A stretch of 64,000 nucleotides of DNA from Opimibacter sp041746735 (GTDB taxonomy: Bacteria; Bacteroidota; Bacteroidia; Chitinophagales; Saprospiraceae). The translations under genes were made by a program, and so were the position numbers. The notes beneath the pieces were generated by a model. That model was not told the DNA's origin, made no database searches, and worked only from the letters and a program-made list of their open reading frames with translations. Positions within the stretch are counted from its first letter, which is position 1; each line of letters opens with the position of its first letter. Location: the NCBI GenBank assembly GCA_041746735.1, contig JBGTGP010000017.1, forward strand, positions 1 to 64,000. The letters are read 5' to 3'. Shown one piece after another: positions 52,026 through 61,275 of the stretch.

Positions 52026-53528
52026 ATGCGCACACTACTCACGATCATTTCTTTATTGTTCTTGCTTTCATCGCTACAGGGCTCCACCTTGCATGTCGGT
52101 AGCGGCCAGCCCTATGCCACGCTGAGTCAGGCTGCTGCTGTAGCAGTACCGGGTGATACGATCCTGATCCATGCTGGTGTTTATTCCGGGGGTATCTTTA
52201 TTTCCCAACTACAGGGAACAGCCAGGGCATGGATTACCATCCTGGCTGTACCGGGAGAGGAGGTGATCTTTCAGGGCGGAACGAACGCCTGGCAGTTCAG
52301 TGATGCAGCGTACTTGCTGATCCGCGGTATTACCGTGCAGCAGCAAATAGGCAATGGGATGAATTTTGATGACGGGGGTTCGTATGAGACACCGGCACAT
52401 CATATTATCTGGGAGCATTGCACCTTTCGGGATATGAATGCGTCAGGAAATAACGATCTGCTGAAAATGTCAGGGGTAGACCATTTTGAGATACGGTATT
52501 GTCTTTTCTTAAATGGAGCCGGCGGAGGTAGCGGGATTGATATGGTGGGATGCCATCACGGTGTGATACGCCACAATCATTTTGAAAACATGGGTTCCAA
52601 TGCCATTCAGGCCAAGGGCGGGACAAGCCATATCCGGATTGAAGGCAATTATTTTAAAAATGCAGGTCAGCGATCATTGAATCTGGGAGGATCCACGGGT
52701 CTTGCTTTTTTCAGGCCTATTGACGCACCTTTTGAAGCATCTGATCTGAAAGTATATTCCAATATTTTTATAGGGTCGATGGCGCCCGTTGCGTTTGTCG
52801 GTTGTATCAATTCTGAGGTGGTCAATAATACCATCTGGCTTCCGGAACGATGGGCCCTGCGTATCCTGCAGGAAACCGTGGATGAGACCCGCTTTCCACC
52901 CTGTGGCTTCAATACCTTTCGCAACAATATTGTCTGCATTGATCAACGCGTAACCGGAGTTTGTAACATAGGTCCCAATACAGCTTCGGAGACATTTACG
53001 TTTTCTAATAATCTGTGGTTTCATATCGACAATGCCGGATGGACTGGACCGGTCTTGCCGGTGGAGGATACAGATCAACTGGTCAATATGGATCCGCTAC
53101 TGACTGATCCGGAAAATGAAGACTTTTCTATTGCAGCACAAAGCCCTGCTATAGGCGCAGGGTATCCGGTGACTTCACCAGAGCGGGATTTTGAAGACCA
53201 GTTGTTTTTACTTCCCAGGTCAGTCGGCGCTATTGAAGGAGGTGTGGCTACCGGAGATCATATCCCGGAGATCCCCATGTCGGCAAGAGTCAGGATTTGG
53301 CCTAATCCGGCCAATGACCACATCATCATAGATCTGTCCGGTTTGATTGAACTCATTCTACAGGTGCAATTTTATACACTGGATGGAAAACTCCTGAAAT
53401 CAGTTGAGGTAACCGATGCTGCAACAGACCAGATAGAAGTCAACCTCTCTGGCGCATGGCATGGGCATATCCTGGTATTCTTCTTATTCAAAGACCGCAT
53501 CATGGTAGAAAAATTTATTTTGAAATGA
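52026..53528 (+). CDS. Right-handed beta-helix protein with T9SS sorting domain
   Basis: A 500-residue exported protein. A signal peptide ends LQGS. GSGQPYATLSQAAAVAVPGDTILIHAGVYSGG is the common start of surface beta-helix proteins (cap and first coil). Parallel helix rungs follow through about residue 340, including HIIWEHCTFRDM, HFEIRYCLFLNGAGG, GVIRHNHFENMGSNAIQAKGG and HIRIEGNYFKNAG. The last about 80 residues are a T9SS domain (VRIWPNPANDHIIIDL ... FILK), with an unusually degenerate end lacking the GxY motif. It may be a polysaccharide lyase or adhesin; no catalytic motif is evident. Confidence 0.85.
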   Translation: MRTLLTIISLLFLLSSLQGSTLHVGSGQPYATLSQAAAVAVPGDTILIHAGVYSGGIFISQLQGTARAWITILAVPGEEVIFQGGTNAWQFSDAAYLLIRGITVQQQIGNGMNFDDGGSYETPAHHIIWEHCTFRDMNASGNNDLLKMSGVDHFEIRYCLFLNGAGGGSGIDMVGCHHGVIRHNHFENMGSNAIQAKGGTSHIRIEGNYFKNAGQRSLNLGGSTGLAFFRPIDAPFEASDLKVYSNIFIGSMAPVAFVGCINSEVVNNTIWLPERWALRILQETVDETRFPPCGFNTFRNNIVCIDQRVTGVCNIGPNTASETFTFSNNLWFHIDNAGWTGPVLPVEDTDQLVNMDPLLTDPENEDFSIAAQSPAIGAGYPVTSPERDFEDQLFLLPRSVGAIEGGVATGDHIPEIPMSARVRIWPNPANDHIIIDLSGLIELILQVQFYTLDGKLLKSVEVTDAATDQIEVNLSGAWHGHILVFFLFKDRIMVEKFILK

Positions 53529-53650
53529 AAGGTCTACATGGGATATCCTGGTAGAACAGCATAATATCTCGCTGGATGTGGCCGTCGAGATGTATGCTAA
53601 GTAGGGTATAAGCCCTCTGTGATGTGGGTATAAGGGCTGTCATGCGGTTA

Positions 53651-53686
53651 AAAGGAGGGTTGTTTTAAAAAGTTCCTTCTTTTTTT
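53651..53686 (+). terminator. Weak terminator after the beta-helix gene
   Basis: AAGGA near 53652-53656 can pair with TCCTT near 53674-53678, followed by a T7 run at 53680-53686. The stem is short. It lies between convergent genes. Confidence 0.4.
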
Positions 53687-53695
53687 AGAGGGTAC

Positions 53696-54151
53696 TTATC
53701 GGCGGGCCTTGCCGATGATATTGTGGATCACCACTTTCGGATCCTTCATTTCCTGTGCCAATTCCAGAATAGACTTGTGACCCAGCATGTCCAGCAACTG
53801 GGGTTTAATGTGTTTATACTGTTCATGCATGGGACATGGATTTTTTCCGGAACATTCTTTCAATCCCAGAATACAACCGGTGATAATATCATCCTCTTCA
53901 AGGAGGGTCAGCACAAACAGTAATGATTTTTTCTTCGCTTTATCGGTCAGATAAAATCCCCCCGTCGGTCCGGTCGCTGAACTGATCAGGGCATTGTCAC
54001 GCGTCAGTTTCTGCAGAATCTTGGCCGTAAAGGATTTGGGCGAGTCAATGGCCTCAGCCAGTTCTGTAATCCCGATCTTATGGTCCAATGAGCTCTTTTG
54101 GGCCAGATAGATAATGGCCCGCAGGGCATATTCTGCGGATTTTGAAAACAT
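53696..54151 (-). CDS. Rrf2 family regulator with three cysteines (IscR/NsrR-like)
   Basis: A 151-residue winged-helix regulator. The N-terminus MFSKSAEYALRAIIYLAQ and GITELAEAIDSPKSFTAKILQKLTRDNALISSATGPTGGFYL is the Rrf2 helix-turn-helix and wing. Cys93, Cys100 and Cys106 (C-x6-C-x5-C) lie where IscR and NsrR bind an iron-sulfur cluster. NsrR senses NO, IscR senses cluster demand. Which applies is not known, but the nitrogen-oxide genes in this window make NO sensing attractive. A palindrome directly upstream may be its own operator. Confidence 0.88.
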   Translation of the reverse strand: MFSKSAEYALRAIIYLAQKSSLDHKIGITELAEAIDSPKSFTAKILQKLTRDNALISSATGPTGGFYLTDKAKKKSLLFVLTLLEEDDIITGCILGLKECSGKNPCPMHEQYKHIKPQLLDMLGHKSILELAQEMKDPKVVIHNIIGKARR

Positions 54152-54159
54152 GAGAGGAT

Positions 54160-54173
54160 ATTTGAGGTCAAAT
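54160..54173. promoter_or_regulatory. Palindrome ATTTGAGGTCAAAT upstream of the Rrf2 gene
   Basis: Arms ATTTGA and TCAAAT are perfectly inverted around GG. The site ends 9 bases before the ATG at 54151, a good position for autoregulation by a dimeric Rrf2 protein. It does not clearly match the longer NsrR or IscR consensus. Confidence 0.4.
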
Positions 54174-54277
54174 TAATCGTTTTTCTTCCGGTAATCTCGT
54201 TGATGATTACTCCAGATTTGAGATAGAGGGCTGGAATACAACTACGGCCTCTGACGGCAAGCAGGTTTAAAAAAACT

Positions 54278-56146
54278 TCAGGAAACTTGTTCCAGTTGTT
54301 CCGATAACTCCAGCCAAAGACTTTCGAGTTCGTGAAGTCGGGTTATAGATTCTTTTAATTCCTTGTCCCACGCCTGTAGATCGGATAGCGCTGGATCTGG
54401 TAAAAGGAAGTTATTCTCCAGTTGTTTTTTCTTGTCTTCCAGTTGTTCGATCGTTTTTTCAGTCCTACGAAGGGCCTTGCGGACTTCCTGCCGGTCAATG
54501 GAGCGTAGAGTGGAGTCGGTGGGTGACTTGATAGCGGAGGCGATCATGGCTTCCGCTTCCTGCTGTTCCTTCCAGATACTATACGCTGTATACGCCCCGG
54601 GAAAATCCTTGATGATCCCATCGCCTTCAAAAACGAGTATATGATCGGCCAGTTTGTCAAGCATATACCGGTCATGAGATGCCAGTATCAGCACTCCGGG
54701 ATAATCCAGCAGGAAGTCTTCCAGCACATTGAGCGTGATAATGTCCAGGTCATTAGTAGGCTCATCGAGGATGAGCATGTTGGGATTGGACATCAGGATC
54801 GTCAGCAGATATAGCCGTCGGCGTTCACCCCCACTAATCTGTGAATAATACACCTGTTGTTGTGATCTGGGGAAAAGGAAACGTTCCAGGAGTTGCTCTG
54901 CGGTGAGTTTGCCACCCCCTTTAAGTGGGATGTAGTCCGCAATATCCCGGACGATATCGATCAGGCGTTTATCTGTGGGGACGTGCATACCCTCCTGGTG
55001 CATATGTCCGATCGTCAGTGTATCACCATGAACGATTTTACCCTGTGTGGGTTTGAGTTGGCCCGTGAGCAGTGAAATGAAGGTGCTCTTGCCTGCTCCG
55101 TTGGGACCGATGATACCGACCCGATCCTGATTGGGAAATTTATAATCAAAACTCCGAATCAGCCATGTATCGGGTTGGTAATAAAATCCAAGGTTGTGGC
55201 ATTCCAGGATTTTCGAGCCCAGACGCTCCATATCGATCTGGAGTTTGACCGTATCCTGATACAAGACCCGTGCGGCTGCCGCTTTGACATGTTCAAAGTT
55301 GTCGACCCTGGCTTTGTTCTTGGTCGTACGGGCTTTGGGCATACGACGAATCCAGTCCAATTCTTTTTTCATCAGTTGCCGGGCTTTCTCCTGCGAGGAC
55401 TGCATGTTTTCGTTCAGGAGTTCTTTTTTCTCCAGATAGTCGGAGTAGTTGCCTTGGTAGCTGCGCAGTTTGCCGCGATCCAGTTCGAGGATCTGATTGC
55501 ATACCCGGTCCAGAAAATACCGGTCGTGCGTGACAGTCAGAAATGTTTTATCCGGTAAGTGTAAAAAGGTTTCCAACCATTCGACCATCGCCATGTCAAG
55601 ATGGTTGGTTGGCTCGTCCAGAATCAGCACATCGGGTTTCGATAAAATGATCATCGCCATGGCGAGTCGTTTTTTCTGACCACCTGAAAGTTGTTGTATC
55701 GGCTTGTCGATATCCACCAGATGCAACTGATGCAAAAGTTGAAGGATCGTGGACTCTGTATCCCAGGCATGCTGATCGTCCATTCGGATAGCCGCCTTTT
55801 GCAGCGCATGGACATCTCCGGACCCGGATGCCCGGTGATGATCTGCCCAGGCCATGATCTGTGGCTGATCTATGGTCATGATAGCATCCCGGATGGTATC
55901 GCCAGCACGGAATTCGGGTTCCTGATCCAGAAATCCGATACGGATGTCCGGTGCGACCAGGACTCTGGCATGTTCGCCTTCCGGCGCTACCAGACCGGCC
56001 ATGATCCGCATCAGGGTGGTTTTGCCACTACCGTTTTGAGCAATGAGCGCGATCTTATCTCCCCTGTTGACCCGCAGATCAATCTTGTCCAGCAGTATTT
56101 TCTCGCCGTAGGATTTGGAGATGGATTCCAGGGTGATGTAATTCAT
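54278..56146 (-). CDS. ABC-F family ATPase (Uup-like)
   Basis: A 622-residue protein with two ABC domains and no membrane segment. First domain: Walker A AQNGSGKT, signature LSGGQKKR, Walker B VLILDEPTNHLD. Second: GPNGAGKS, SGGERRRL, LILDEPTNDLD. A linker of about 80 residues between them (RMPKARTTKNKARVDNFEHVKAAA) is the ribosome-contacting P-site tRNA-interaction motif of ABC-F proteins. The C-terminal coiled coil (about 540-620, ALRRTEKTIEQLEDKKKQLENNFLL) is as in Uup. It acts on the ribosome or in DNA transactions. Confidence 0.9.
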   Translation of the reverse strand: MNYITLESISKSYGEKILLDKIDLRVNRGDKIALIAQNGSGKTTLMRIMAGLVAPEGEHARVLVAPDIRIGFLDQEPEFRAGDTIRDAIMTIDQPQIMAWADHHRASGSGDVHALQKAAIRMDDQHAWDTESTILQLLHQLHLVDIDKPIQQLSGGQKKRLAMAMIILSKPDVLILDEPTNHLDMAMVEWLETFLHLPDKTFLTVTHDRYFLDRVCNQILELDRGKLRSYQGNYSDYLEKKELLNENMQSSQEKARQLMKKELDWIRRMPKARTTKNKARVDNFEHVKAAAARVLYQDTVKLQIDMERLGSKILECHNLGFYYQPDTWLIRSFDYKFPNQDRVGIIGPNGAGKSTFISLLTGQLKPTQGKIVHGDTLTIGHMHQEGMHVPTDKRLIDIVRDIADYIPLKGGGKLTAEQLLERFLFPRSQQQVYYSQISGGERRRLYLLTILMSNPNMLILDEPTNDLDIITLNVLEDFLLDYPGVLILASHDRYMLDKLADHILVFEGDGIIKDFPGAYTAYSIWKEQQEAEAMIASAIKSPTDSTLRSIDRQEVRKALRRTEKTIEQLEDKKKQLENNFLLPDPALSDLQAWDKELKESITRLHELESLWLELSEQLEQVS

Positions 56147-56164
56147 CCCCCAAAGATGGGGGTT

Positions 56165-56290
56165 CTTGCGCGTACTGCGCGCAAGTGGGGTAAAGGGTGA
56201 AGGGTAAAAGGTAAAGGTGTAGATACGCCATATTTGGCGTATTAAATAGTGAAGGGTAAAAGGTAAAGGGTGAAAGGTAAAAGGGAAAGG
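56165..56290 (-). repeat. Composite repeat, inverted copy (hairpin C, array B, hairpin A)
   Basis: CTTGCGCG/CGCGCAAG (56165-56185, loop TACTG) lies 19 bases before the ABC-F start. It is followed by an array of GGTAAAG/GGGTAAA units, the reverse of TTTACCC. Then comes TACGCCA/TGGCGTA (56224-56241, loop TATT), the exact inverse of the 37110 hairpin, then more array to 56290. The order and orientation match the copy at 61161-61270, reversed. Confidence 0.82.
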
Positions 56291-56322
56291 TGTGCCCTCT
56301 GGGATATCTTACAGATTTTCGG

Positions 56323-58449
56323 TTAGCTTTTGTGGTTGATGGCCATCAGGTCTTTCATGATCAGGAGTGTTTCTTCCAGATAGATGTCCTTGCCCATGGT
56401 TTCCATCCAGGCTTCGTTGCGACCGAGCTTGGAGGAATCCTCACGAATAGAAACGAGGTCGGTCAACAGGTTTTGAGGTTTCAGTCGATCTATCTTGCCG
56501 AAGGCTTTCTTATACGTTTTCGATTCTTCCTCACGAGCTATATCCTGAGCACGGTATTCGTCCAACTGAAGGGGCACTACGGTTTGTTCCCGGATTTCTT
56601 TGATACGGAGGGCATTTGCCAATACTTTTTCAAAGAGCGGAGAATTCTGGATTCGCTCTTCGCTTTTCTTTTTTATGACATTCAGTTTGGAAAGATTGAC
56701 GATACGCTGGCCATATTCTACAGGGCTGATCTCAGACCATTCCATCGGATAGGACAATTCCTTTTCACCAGAAGTGATATATTGCTGGTGGTCCGGGAGA
56801 TTGATATCCGGGATGACACCTTTTAGCTGGGTTGATCCGCCATTGACCCGGTAAAATTTTTGGAGGGTGACTTTTACGTCACCCAGAGGCTTAAAATCAT
56901 CATGGCCGGACACTGCCCGATCCAGATCCAGAAACCGCTGGACAGTGCCTTTGCCGAAGGTAGACTGGCTCCCCACGACCACTGCCCGGCCATAGTCCTG
57001 CATAGCCGCCGCCAGAATCTCGGACGCACTCGCGCTGTGTGTATTGACCATGACAACCAGCGGGCCAGCGTATACGACTTTTTCATCCTTATCTTTCAAT
57101 ACATAAGGTGCTGCATCACGGCCTTTAACCTGTACGATGGGTCCGTTTTCAATAAACAGCCCAGACATCTGTACTACATCATTCAGTGATCCTCCACTAT
57201 TGTTACGCAGATCCAAAATGATGCCTTTGACCCCGGCCGCCATGAGTTTCTTGACTTCGATCTCCACATCCTGCGCACAACTCCTTCCTTTTGGATTTTC
57301 AAAATCTGCGTAAAACTTGGGCAAGCTGATATAGCCTACGTTTCCTACTTCACCCTCGAGCTCAAGGATAGCCGATTTGGCGAAGCCTTCGTCCAGCACC
57401 ACCTCTTCCCTAATGATCGTGATCTCGCGGACTGAACCGTCAGTCTTACGAACCGTGAGCGTAACTTTTGTGCCTTTAGGCCCCCGAATGAGTTGAACCA
57501 CTTCATCGACCAGCCATCCGGTCACATCGATTGGTTCGGTTTCTTTCTCCTGCCGGACTTTAAAGATCTTATCATCTACTTCCAGCTCTTTTTGCTTCCA
57601 GGCAGGTCCGCCGGGTATGATCATGACTACTTTTGTAAAATCACCATCCATTTGCAGCCGCGCTCCTATACCTTCCAGCCGGCCGGACATATTGATGTTA
57701 AAGTCTTCTTTCTCCTTAGGATTGAAGTAGTCCGAGTGCGGATCAAAGACATTGGTAATGCTGTTGATATAGGTTTCAAAACGGTCAGACCGGCGCACTT
57801 TATTGAGCCGCACAAACCAGTCATCAAACACCTTGAGTACATCCTTCCGGGCATCGGCCTCCAACTCAGCAATGGATTTCCGGCCGCCTTCAGGTATATC
57901 AGCGGCTTCATCCTGTTCTTTGATCTTGTCCGCGAGCCGGGTAAGCGTCTCATATTTCAGGTAAGATTGCCAGAATTCCCTGAGTTCCTCGTCATTTTTG
58001 GCATAGGAACGTTTGGTCCCATCTGTTTCAATTGAGTCGGTGATGGTGAAATCAAAGGGTTGGCTCAGAATGTCCGGATACCACTTTTTAGTTTTATCAA
58101 TACTCTTGTTGATGATTTTATACGACAGGTCAAAGAACCGAAGATCATTGGCCCGGATAAGGTCGTCCAGACTGTCTCTGTAATCATCCAGCAAATCCAG
58201 GTCCTCCAGAATCAAAAACCGTTTCATCCCGTCAAGCCGATCCAGATACGTATCGTACACCTTTCTGGAAAATTCATCATCGATAGGCGTCGTCTGGAAA
58301 TGATACTTTTGGAGCAAGTCCATGACGGCCTGCAAAATCAACTTGTCCTTATCATTGTTGATAGGCCTGTTGTAGGATACTACTCCAATGTAAGCCAATA
58401 TACCGGTCAGGGCGGCGATAAGCCAAATTCTCATGGTATTCTTTTTCAT
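56323..58449 (-). CDS. Tail-specific C-terminal processing protease (Prc, S41)
   Basis: A 708-residue periplasmic protease. It has an N-terminal signal anchor (MRIWLIAALTGILAYIGVV), a Prc N-terminal domain with FSRKVYDTYLDRLDGMKRFLILEDL, a PDZ domain near 250-330 (GIGARLQMDGDFTKVVMIIPGGPA), and the S41 core. The nucleophile lies in NTHSASASEIL and the general-base Lys in QSTFGKGTVQ. The long C-terminal extension is DUF3340-like. Prc cleaves proteins at hydrophobic C-termini. Confidence 0.93.
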   Translation of the reverse strand: MKKNTMRIWLIAALTGILAYIGVVSYNRPINNDKDKLILQAVMDLLQKYHFQTTPIDDEFSRKVYDTYLDRLDGMKRFLILEDLDLLDDYRDSLDDLIRANDLRFFDLSYKIINKSIDKTKKWYPDILSQPFDFTITDSIETDGTKRSYAKNDEELREFWQSYLKYETLTRLADKIKEQDEAADIPEGGRKSIAELEADARKDVLKVFDDWFVRLNKVRRSDRFETYINSITNVFDPHSDYFNPKEKEDFNINMSGRLEGIGARLQMDGDFTKVVMIIPGGPAWKQKELEVDDKIFKVRQEKETEPIDVTGWLVDEVVQLIRGPKGTKVTLTVRKTDGSVREITIIREEVVLDEGFAKSAILELEGEVGNVGYISLPKFYADFENPKGRSCAQDVEIEVKKLMAAGVKGIILDLRNNSGGSLNDVVQMSGLFIENGPIVQVKGRDAAPYVLKDKDEKVVYAGPLVVMVNTHSASASEILAAAMQDYGRAVVVGSQSTFGKGTVQRFLDLDRAVSGHDDFKPLGDVKVTLQKFYRVNGGSTQLKGVIPDINLPDHQQYITSGEKELSYPMEWSEISPVEYGQRIVNLSKLNVIKKKSEERIQNSPLFEKVLANALRIKEIREQTVVPLQLDEYRAQDIAREEESKTYKKAFGKIDRLKPQNLLTDLVSIREDSSKLGRNEAWMETMGKDIYLEETLLIMKDLMAINHKS

Positions 58450-58650
58450 TTAACTAAAAGTACACAGCCAGATCGTAACCCGAGGCAACGAAGCTACAGG
58501 TACATAACTCAGATAGACGCCCTATCTTATACGATCTTCGGCAGATTAACGACATGATAACAAAAATTGTTTTCTTTTTGATCCCGGAGGCGGGAAATCC
58601 GGGGTATTGGTTTTATTCCGATATTTAGCCCTCATTACACAACTTCAATT

Positions 58651-59025
58651 ATGGTCCATTCTATCTCAAACCCCACCGGTATCACCCTGGTTGCAATGTA
58701 CGCGTTTTTACTGTTTGCCTCCTGCAAAAAAGAGGATATAGATATGGTGGATTGTACCGGCCTGACCCCGACGTATACCGCCAGTGTAAAGCTGATTTTG
58801 GACACAAGTTGTGCTGTTGTTGGCTGTCATGATGCGATCACCAGTCAAAATGGCATCAACCTGAGTACGTATGCATCTGCTAAAGCCATCAGTTCGGAAA
58901 ATAGGTTTCTGGGAGCCATACAGCATAAAAGCGGGTTTGAACCTATGCCTTTTGGAGGGGCTAAATTGCCAGAGGCTACCATAGAGATCCTCACCTGCTG
59001 GGTGCAGAACGGATCACCGGAGTAG
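58651..59025 (+). CDS. Small cytochrome c-like lipoprotein
   Basis: A 124-residue lipoprotein (lipobox LLFASC near residue 25). TSCAVVGCHDA is a C-x4-CH haem-like motif, one residue longer than the canonical CxxCH, as seen in PSCyt1-related planctomycete-type cytochrome domains. GINLSTYASA and the closing CWVQNGSPE are also typical of that group (WI..GAP). Whether it binds haem is uncertain because of the longer spacing. Confidence 0.7.
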   Translation: MVHSISNPTGITLVAMYAFLLFASCKKEDIDMVDCTGLTPTYTASVKLILDTSCAVVGCHDAITSQNGINLSTYASAKAISSENRFLGAIQHKSGFEPMPFGGAKLPEATIEILTCWVQNGSPE

Positions 59026-59259
59026 GGGAGTGAATGTCTAAAAGAAGGAATATCAGCCTCACTGCGTTCAAGGCGGGGTAAAGGTGTGTCAATGGTTACC
59101 TGATGGAAACCACTCACCCCGAAAAGAATTTTTGCTGACCTCACATGCATCTGAAACTTCACTTATGTGACAACATGTTAAAGAGAAAAGCGCATTAGAC
59201 ATTTCGTCCGAGTACGTGGAGAAAAGTTTGTACTTTAGATAAATAGTAATACCAGACTC

Positions 59260-61116
59260 ATGCTCAATGATACACGAGTATTTTTCGTCCTGACCATCGG
59301 ATTGATCTCCATTCAGATGGCCCTTGGCCAATATACAACCACCCGGTATATAGATCCCTTGAAGCAAACTGTGGTCATGGATCAGTATAATGATCCGCAT
59401 GCTTTTACGGTCACCTATGATGAAATGCCGCATCCGGCAGGTAAGGCAGCGAGGCGGGAAGCGCTCCGGCAGCAGAAACTCGCGGCACAGCGGATGACTC
59501 CACACCGGCCCAACGTCATTTCTTCCAATCGGGGATCGCTCCCTGCGCCTGAAATTCTGGCCAGTTTTACAGGCAACAATGTGATCACCGGTACACCACT
59601 GGACAATCACCTGGCGATCTCGCCGGCGGAGCAGCCCGTATCCGTGATCAACACCCACATGTTGGTTACGAACAATACCGGTTTCTGGCTGGGCTCATAC
59701 AATCTGGCTAATTTTTTTGGATCGGTGGGGACGGTCACGCATTTTTTTGATCCGCGCATCATCTATGATCCGGAGCAGGATCGCTTTATCCTGGTGTTGA
59801 TCAATGGCTCCCGATGTCATGACAGCCAGATCGTTCTGGCCTTTAGTCAAACCTCCAACCCCCGGGGTGCATGGAATTTGTACGCACTGGATGGATGCCT
59901 GAACGATGACGGGACATTTGCAGATTATCCGATGATCTCCATCACCAAGAATGAATTGTTTCTTACCTACAACGAGGTGCATTCTGACAGCACGTGGCAA
60001 GCGGGCTTTTTCGGGACCCAAATCCACCAGATCAATAAGATGAACGGCTACAATGGTGAAACGCTCCAGCGTCGGGTATGGCAGGATATTTCCTACAACG
60101 GACGCCTCCTGCGCAACATCTGTCCGGTCCGCAATGCAGATGAGGTTCTTCCTTCTTCTATGTATTTTTTATCGACACGCAATTTTGATCTGTCTAATGA
60201 CACGCTTTTTGTCCTTCATCTTACCGGCGAACAGGATGATGCGGAAGCTGCTATTAATATGAGCTACAGAGTGATGGATCTTCCATATGGGGTGCCACCT
60301 TATGCCGTTCAGCCCAAGGACTCCTTTGATACCAATGATGGCCGGGTGCTGGATGCCTTTGAACTGGCAGGTCGGATACAATGGGTGAGTAACAGTATGG
60401 ATTTCAATTCCGGACGTTCAGCGGTATATCATGGTATCATCCTGGCGGATGATCCGGGAGGTATTGGTGAAGGTCACATAATAGCCCATGCTACGGACTA
60501 TCTCGGTTACCCCGGGATCGCCTGGACCGGACATGATCCTTCTCAGCAGGATGCCATTATTGTGGTGAGTCATTGTTCGCCAATTCGTAATCCTGGCGGG
60601 TCGGCTATCTACACAGACGGGTATGGACAATACAGTGACTTTGTCTCGATCATAGAAGGGTTTCGGCCCATCGATATGTTGCCGGGTATGATCGAGCGAT
60701 GGGGTGATTATATTGGCATTCAAAGGTTGTATCACCAGCCTGGTTCCGTGTGGATTTCATGTTCGTACGGTCGTTTTAATTTCAATAATGAAGCCTGGAT
60801 TGCCAAGCTGGCCCGTCAGGAGGAGAATGTCTCGGTAAACCAACCTCAGCGGGAGCTCCTTCACATAGCAGCCTATCCCAATCCGTCTGAGGATTATGTC
60901 CGGATCGATCTGGACAATCCTGAGGCACGTGATTTCAAAGTGATTCTGATGGATGCAAGAGGCGTGGCCTTGCGCACGCTGTATGATGGCCCTGCCGAAT
61001 ATCCTGGTAAGGCGAGCCTAACGTTTTCTGTACATACATTGCCGGCAGGACATTATATAGTACATGTAGTTGCAGGGGGAGCTATCGTGACGTCGAAGTC
61101 GATTGTTCGTTTATAA
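59260..61116 (+). CDS. Secreted T9SS-dependent protein of unknown function
   Basis: A 618-residue exported protein with a signal peptide ending MALGQ. DNHLAISPAEQPVSVINTHMLVTNNTGFWLGS and HFFDPRIIYDPEQDRFILVLINGSR resemble N-terminal blades of secreted Bacteroidota propeller proteins. The C-terminus (about 540-618) is a T9SS domain (AAYPNPSEDYVRIDL ... LPAGHYIVHVVAGGAIVTSKSIVRL). No catalytic motif is recognised. Confidence 0.85.
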   Translation: MLNDTRVFFVLTIGLISIQMALGQYTTTRYIDPLKQTVVMDQYNDPHAFTVTYDEMPHPAGKAARREALRQQKLAAQRMTPHRPNVISSNRGSLPAPEILASFTGNNVITGTPLDNHLAISPAEQPVSVINTHMLVTNNTGFWLGSYNLANFFGSVGTVTHFFDPRIIYDPEQDRFILVLINGSRCHDSQIVLAFSQTSNPRGAWNLYALDGCLNDDGTFADYPMISITKNELFLTYNEVHSDSTWQAGFFGTQIHQINKMNGYNGETLQRRVWQDISYNGRLLRNICPVRNADEVLPSSMYFLSTRNFDLSNDTLFVLHLTGEQDDAEAAINMSYRVMDLPYGVPPYAVQPKDSFDTNDGRVLDAFELAGRIQWVSNSMDFNSGRSAVYHGIILADDPGGIGEGHIIAHATDYLGYPGIAWTGHDPSQQDAIIVVSHCSPIRNPGGSAIYTDGYGQYSDFVSIIEGFRPIDMLPGMIERWGDYIGIQRLYHQPGSVWISCSYGRFNFNNEAWIAKLARQEENVSVNQPQRELLHIAAYPNPSEDYVRIDLDNPEARDFKVILMDARGVALRTLYDGPAEYPGKASLTFSVHTLPAGHYIVHVVAGGAIVTSKSIVRL

Positions 61117-61160
61117 TCTTCCATGAGGTGAGACGGATGCATCGGGAGGAGGACGTCCTG

Positions 61161-61270
61161 ATTTTACCTTTTACCCTTCACCTTTTCCACTGATGCACCA
61201 AGTTGGGCGTATCTACAGTTTTACCTTTTACCCTTCACCTTTTACCCCACTTGCGCGCAGTCCGCGCAAG
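61161..61270 (+). repeat. Composite repeat with array, decayed hairpin A, and hairpin C
   Basis: ATTTTACC(T)-type units at 61161-61185 and 61217-61248 flank a decayed copy of the TACGCCA hairpin (GCACCAAGTTGGGCG near 61195-61209). The element ends with CTTGCGCG/CGCGCAAG (61250-61270, loop CAGTC), six bases before the ATPase gene end. Loop differs from the copies at 8567 and 56165. Confidence 0.82.
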
Positions 61271-61275
61271 AAAAT

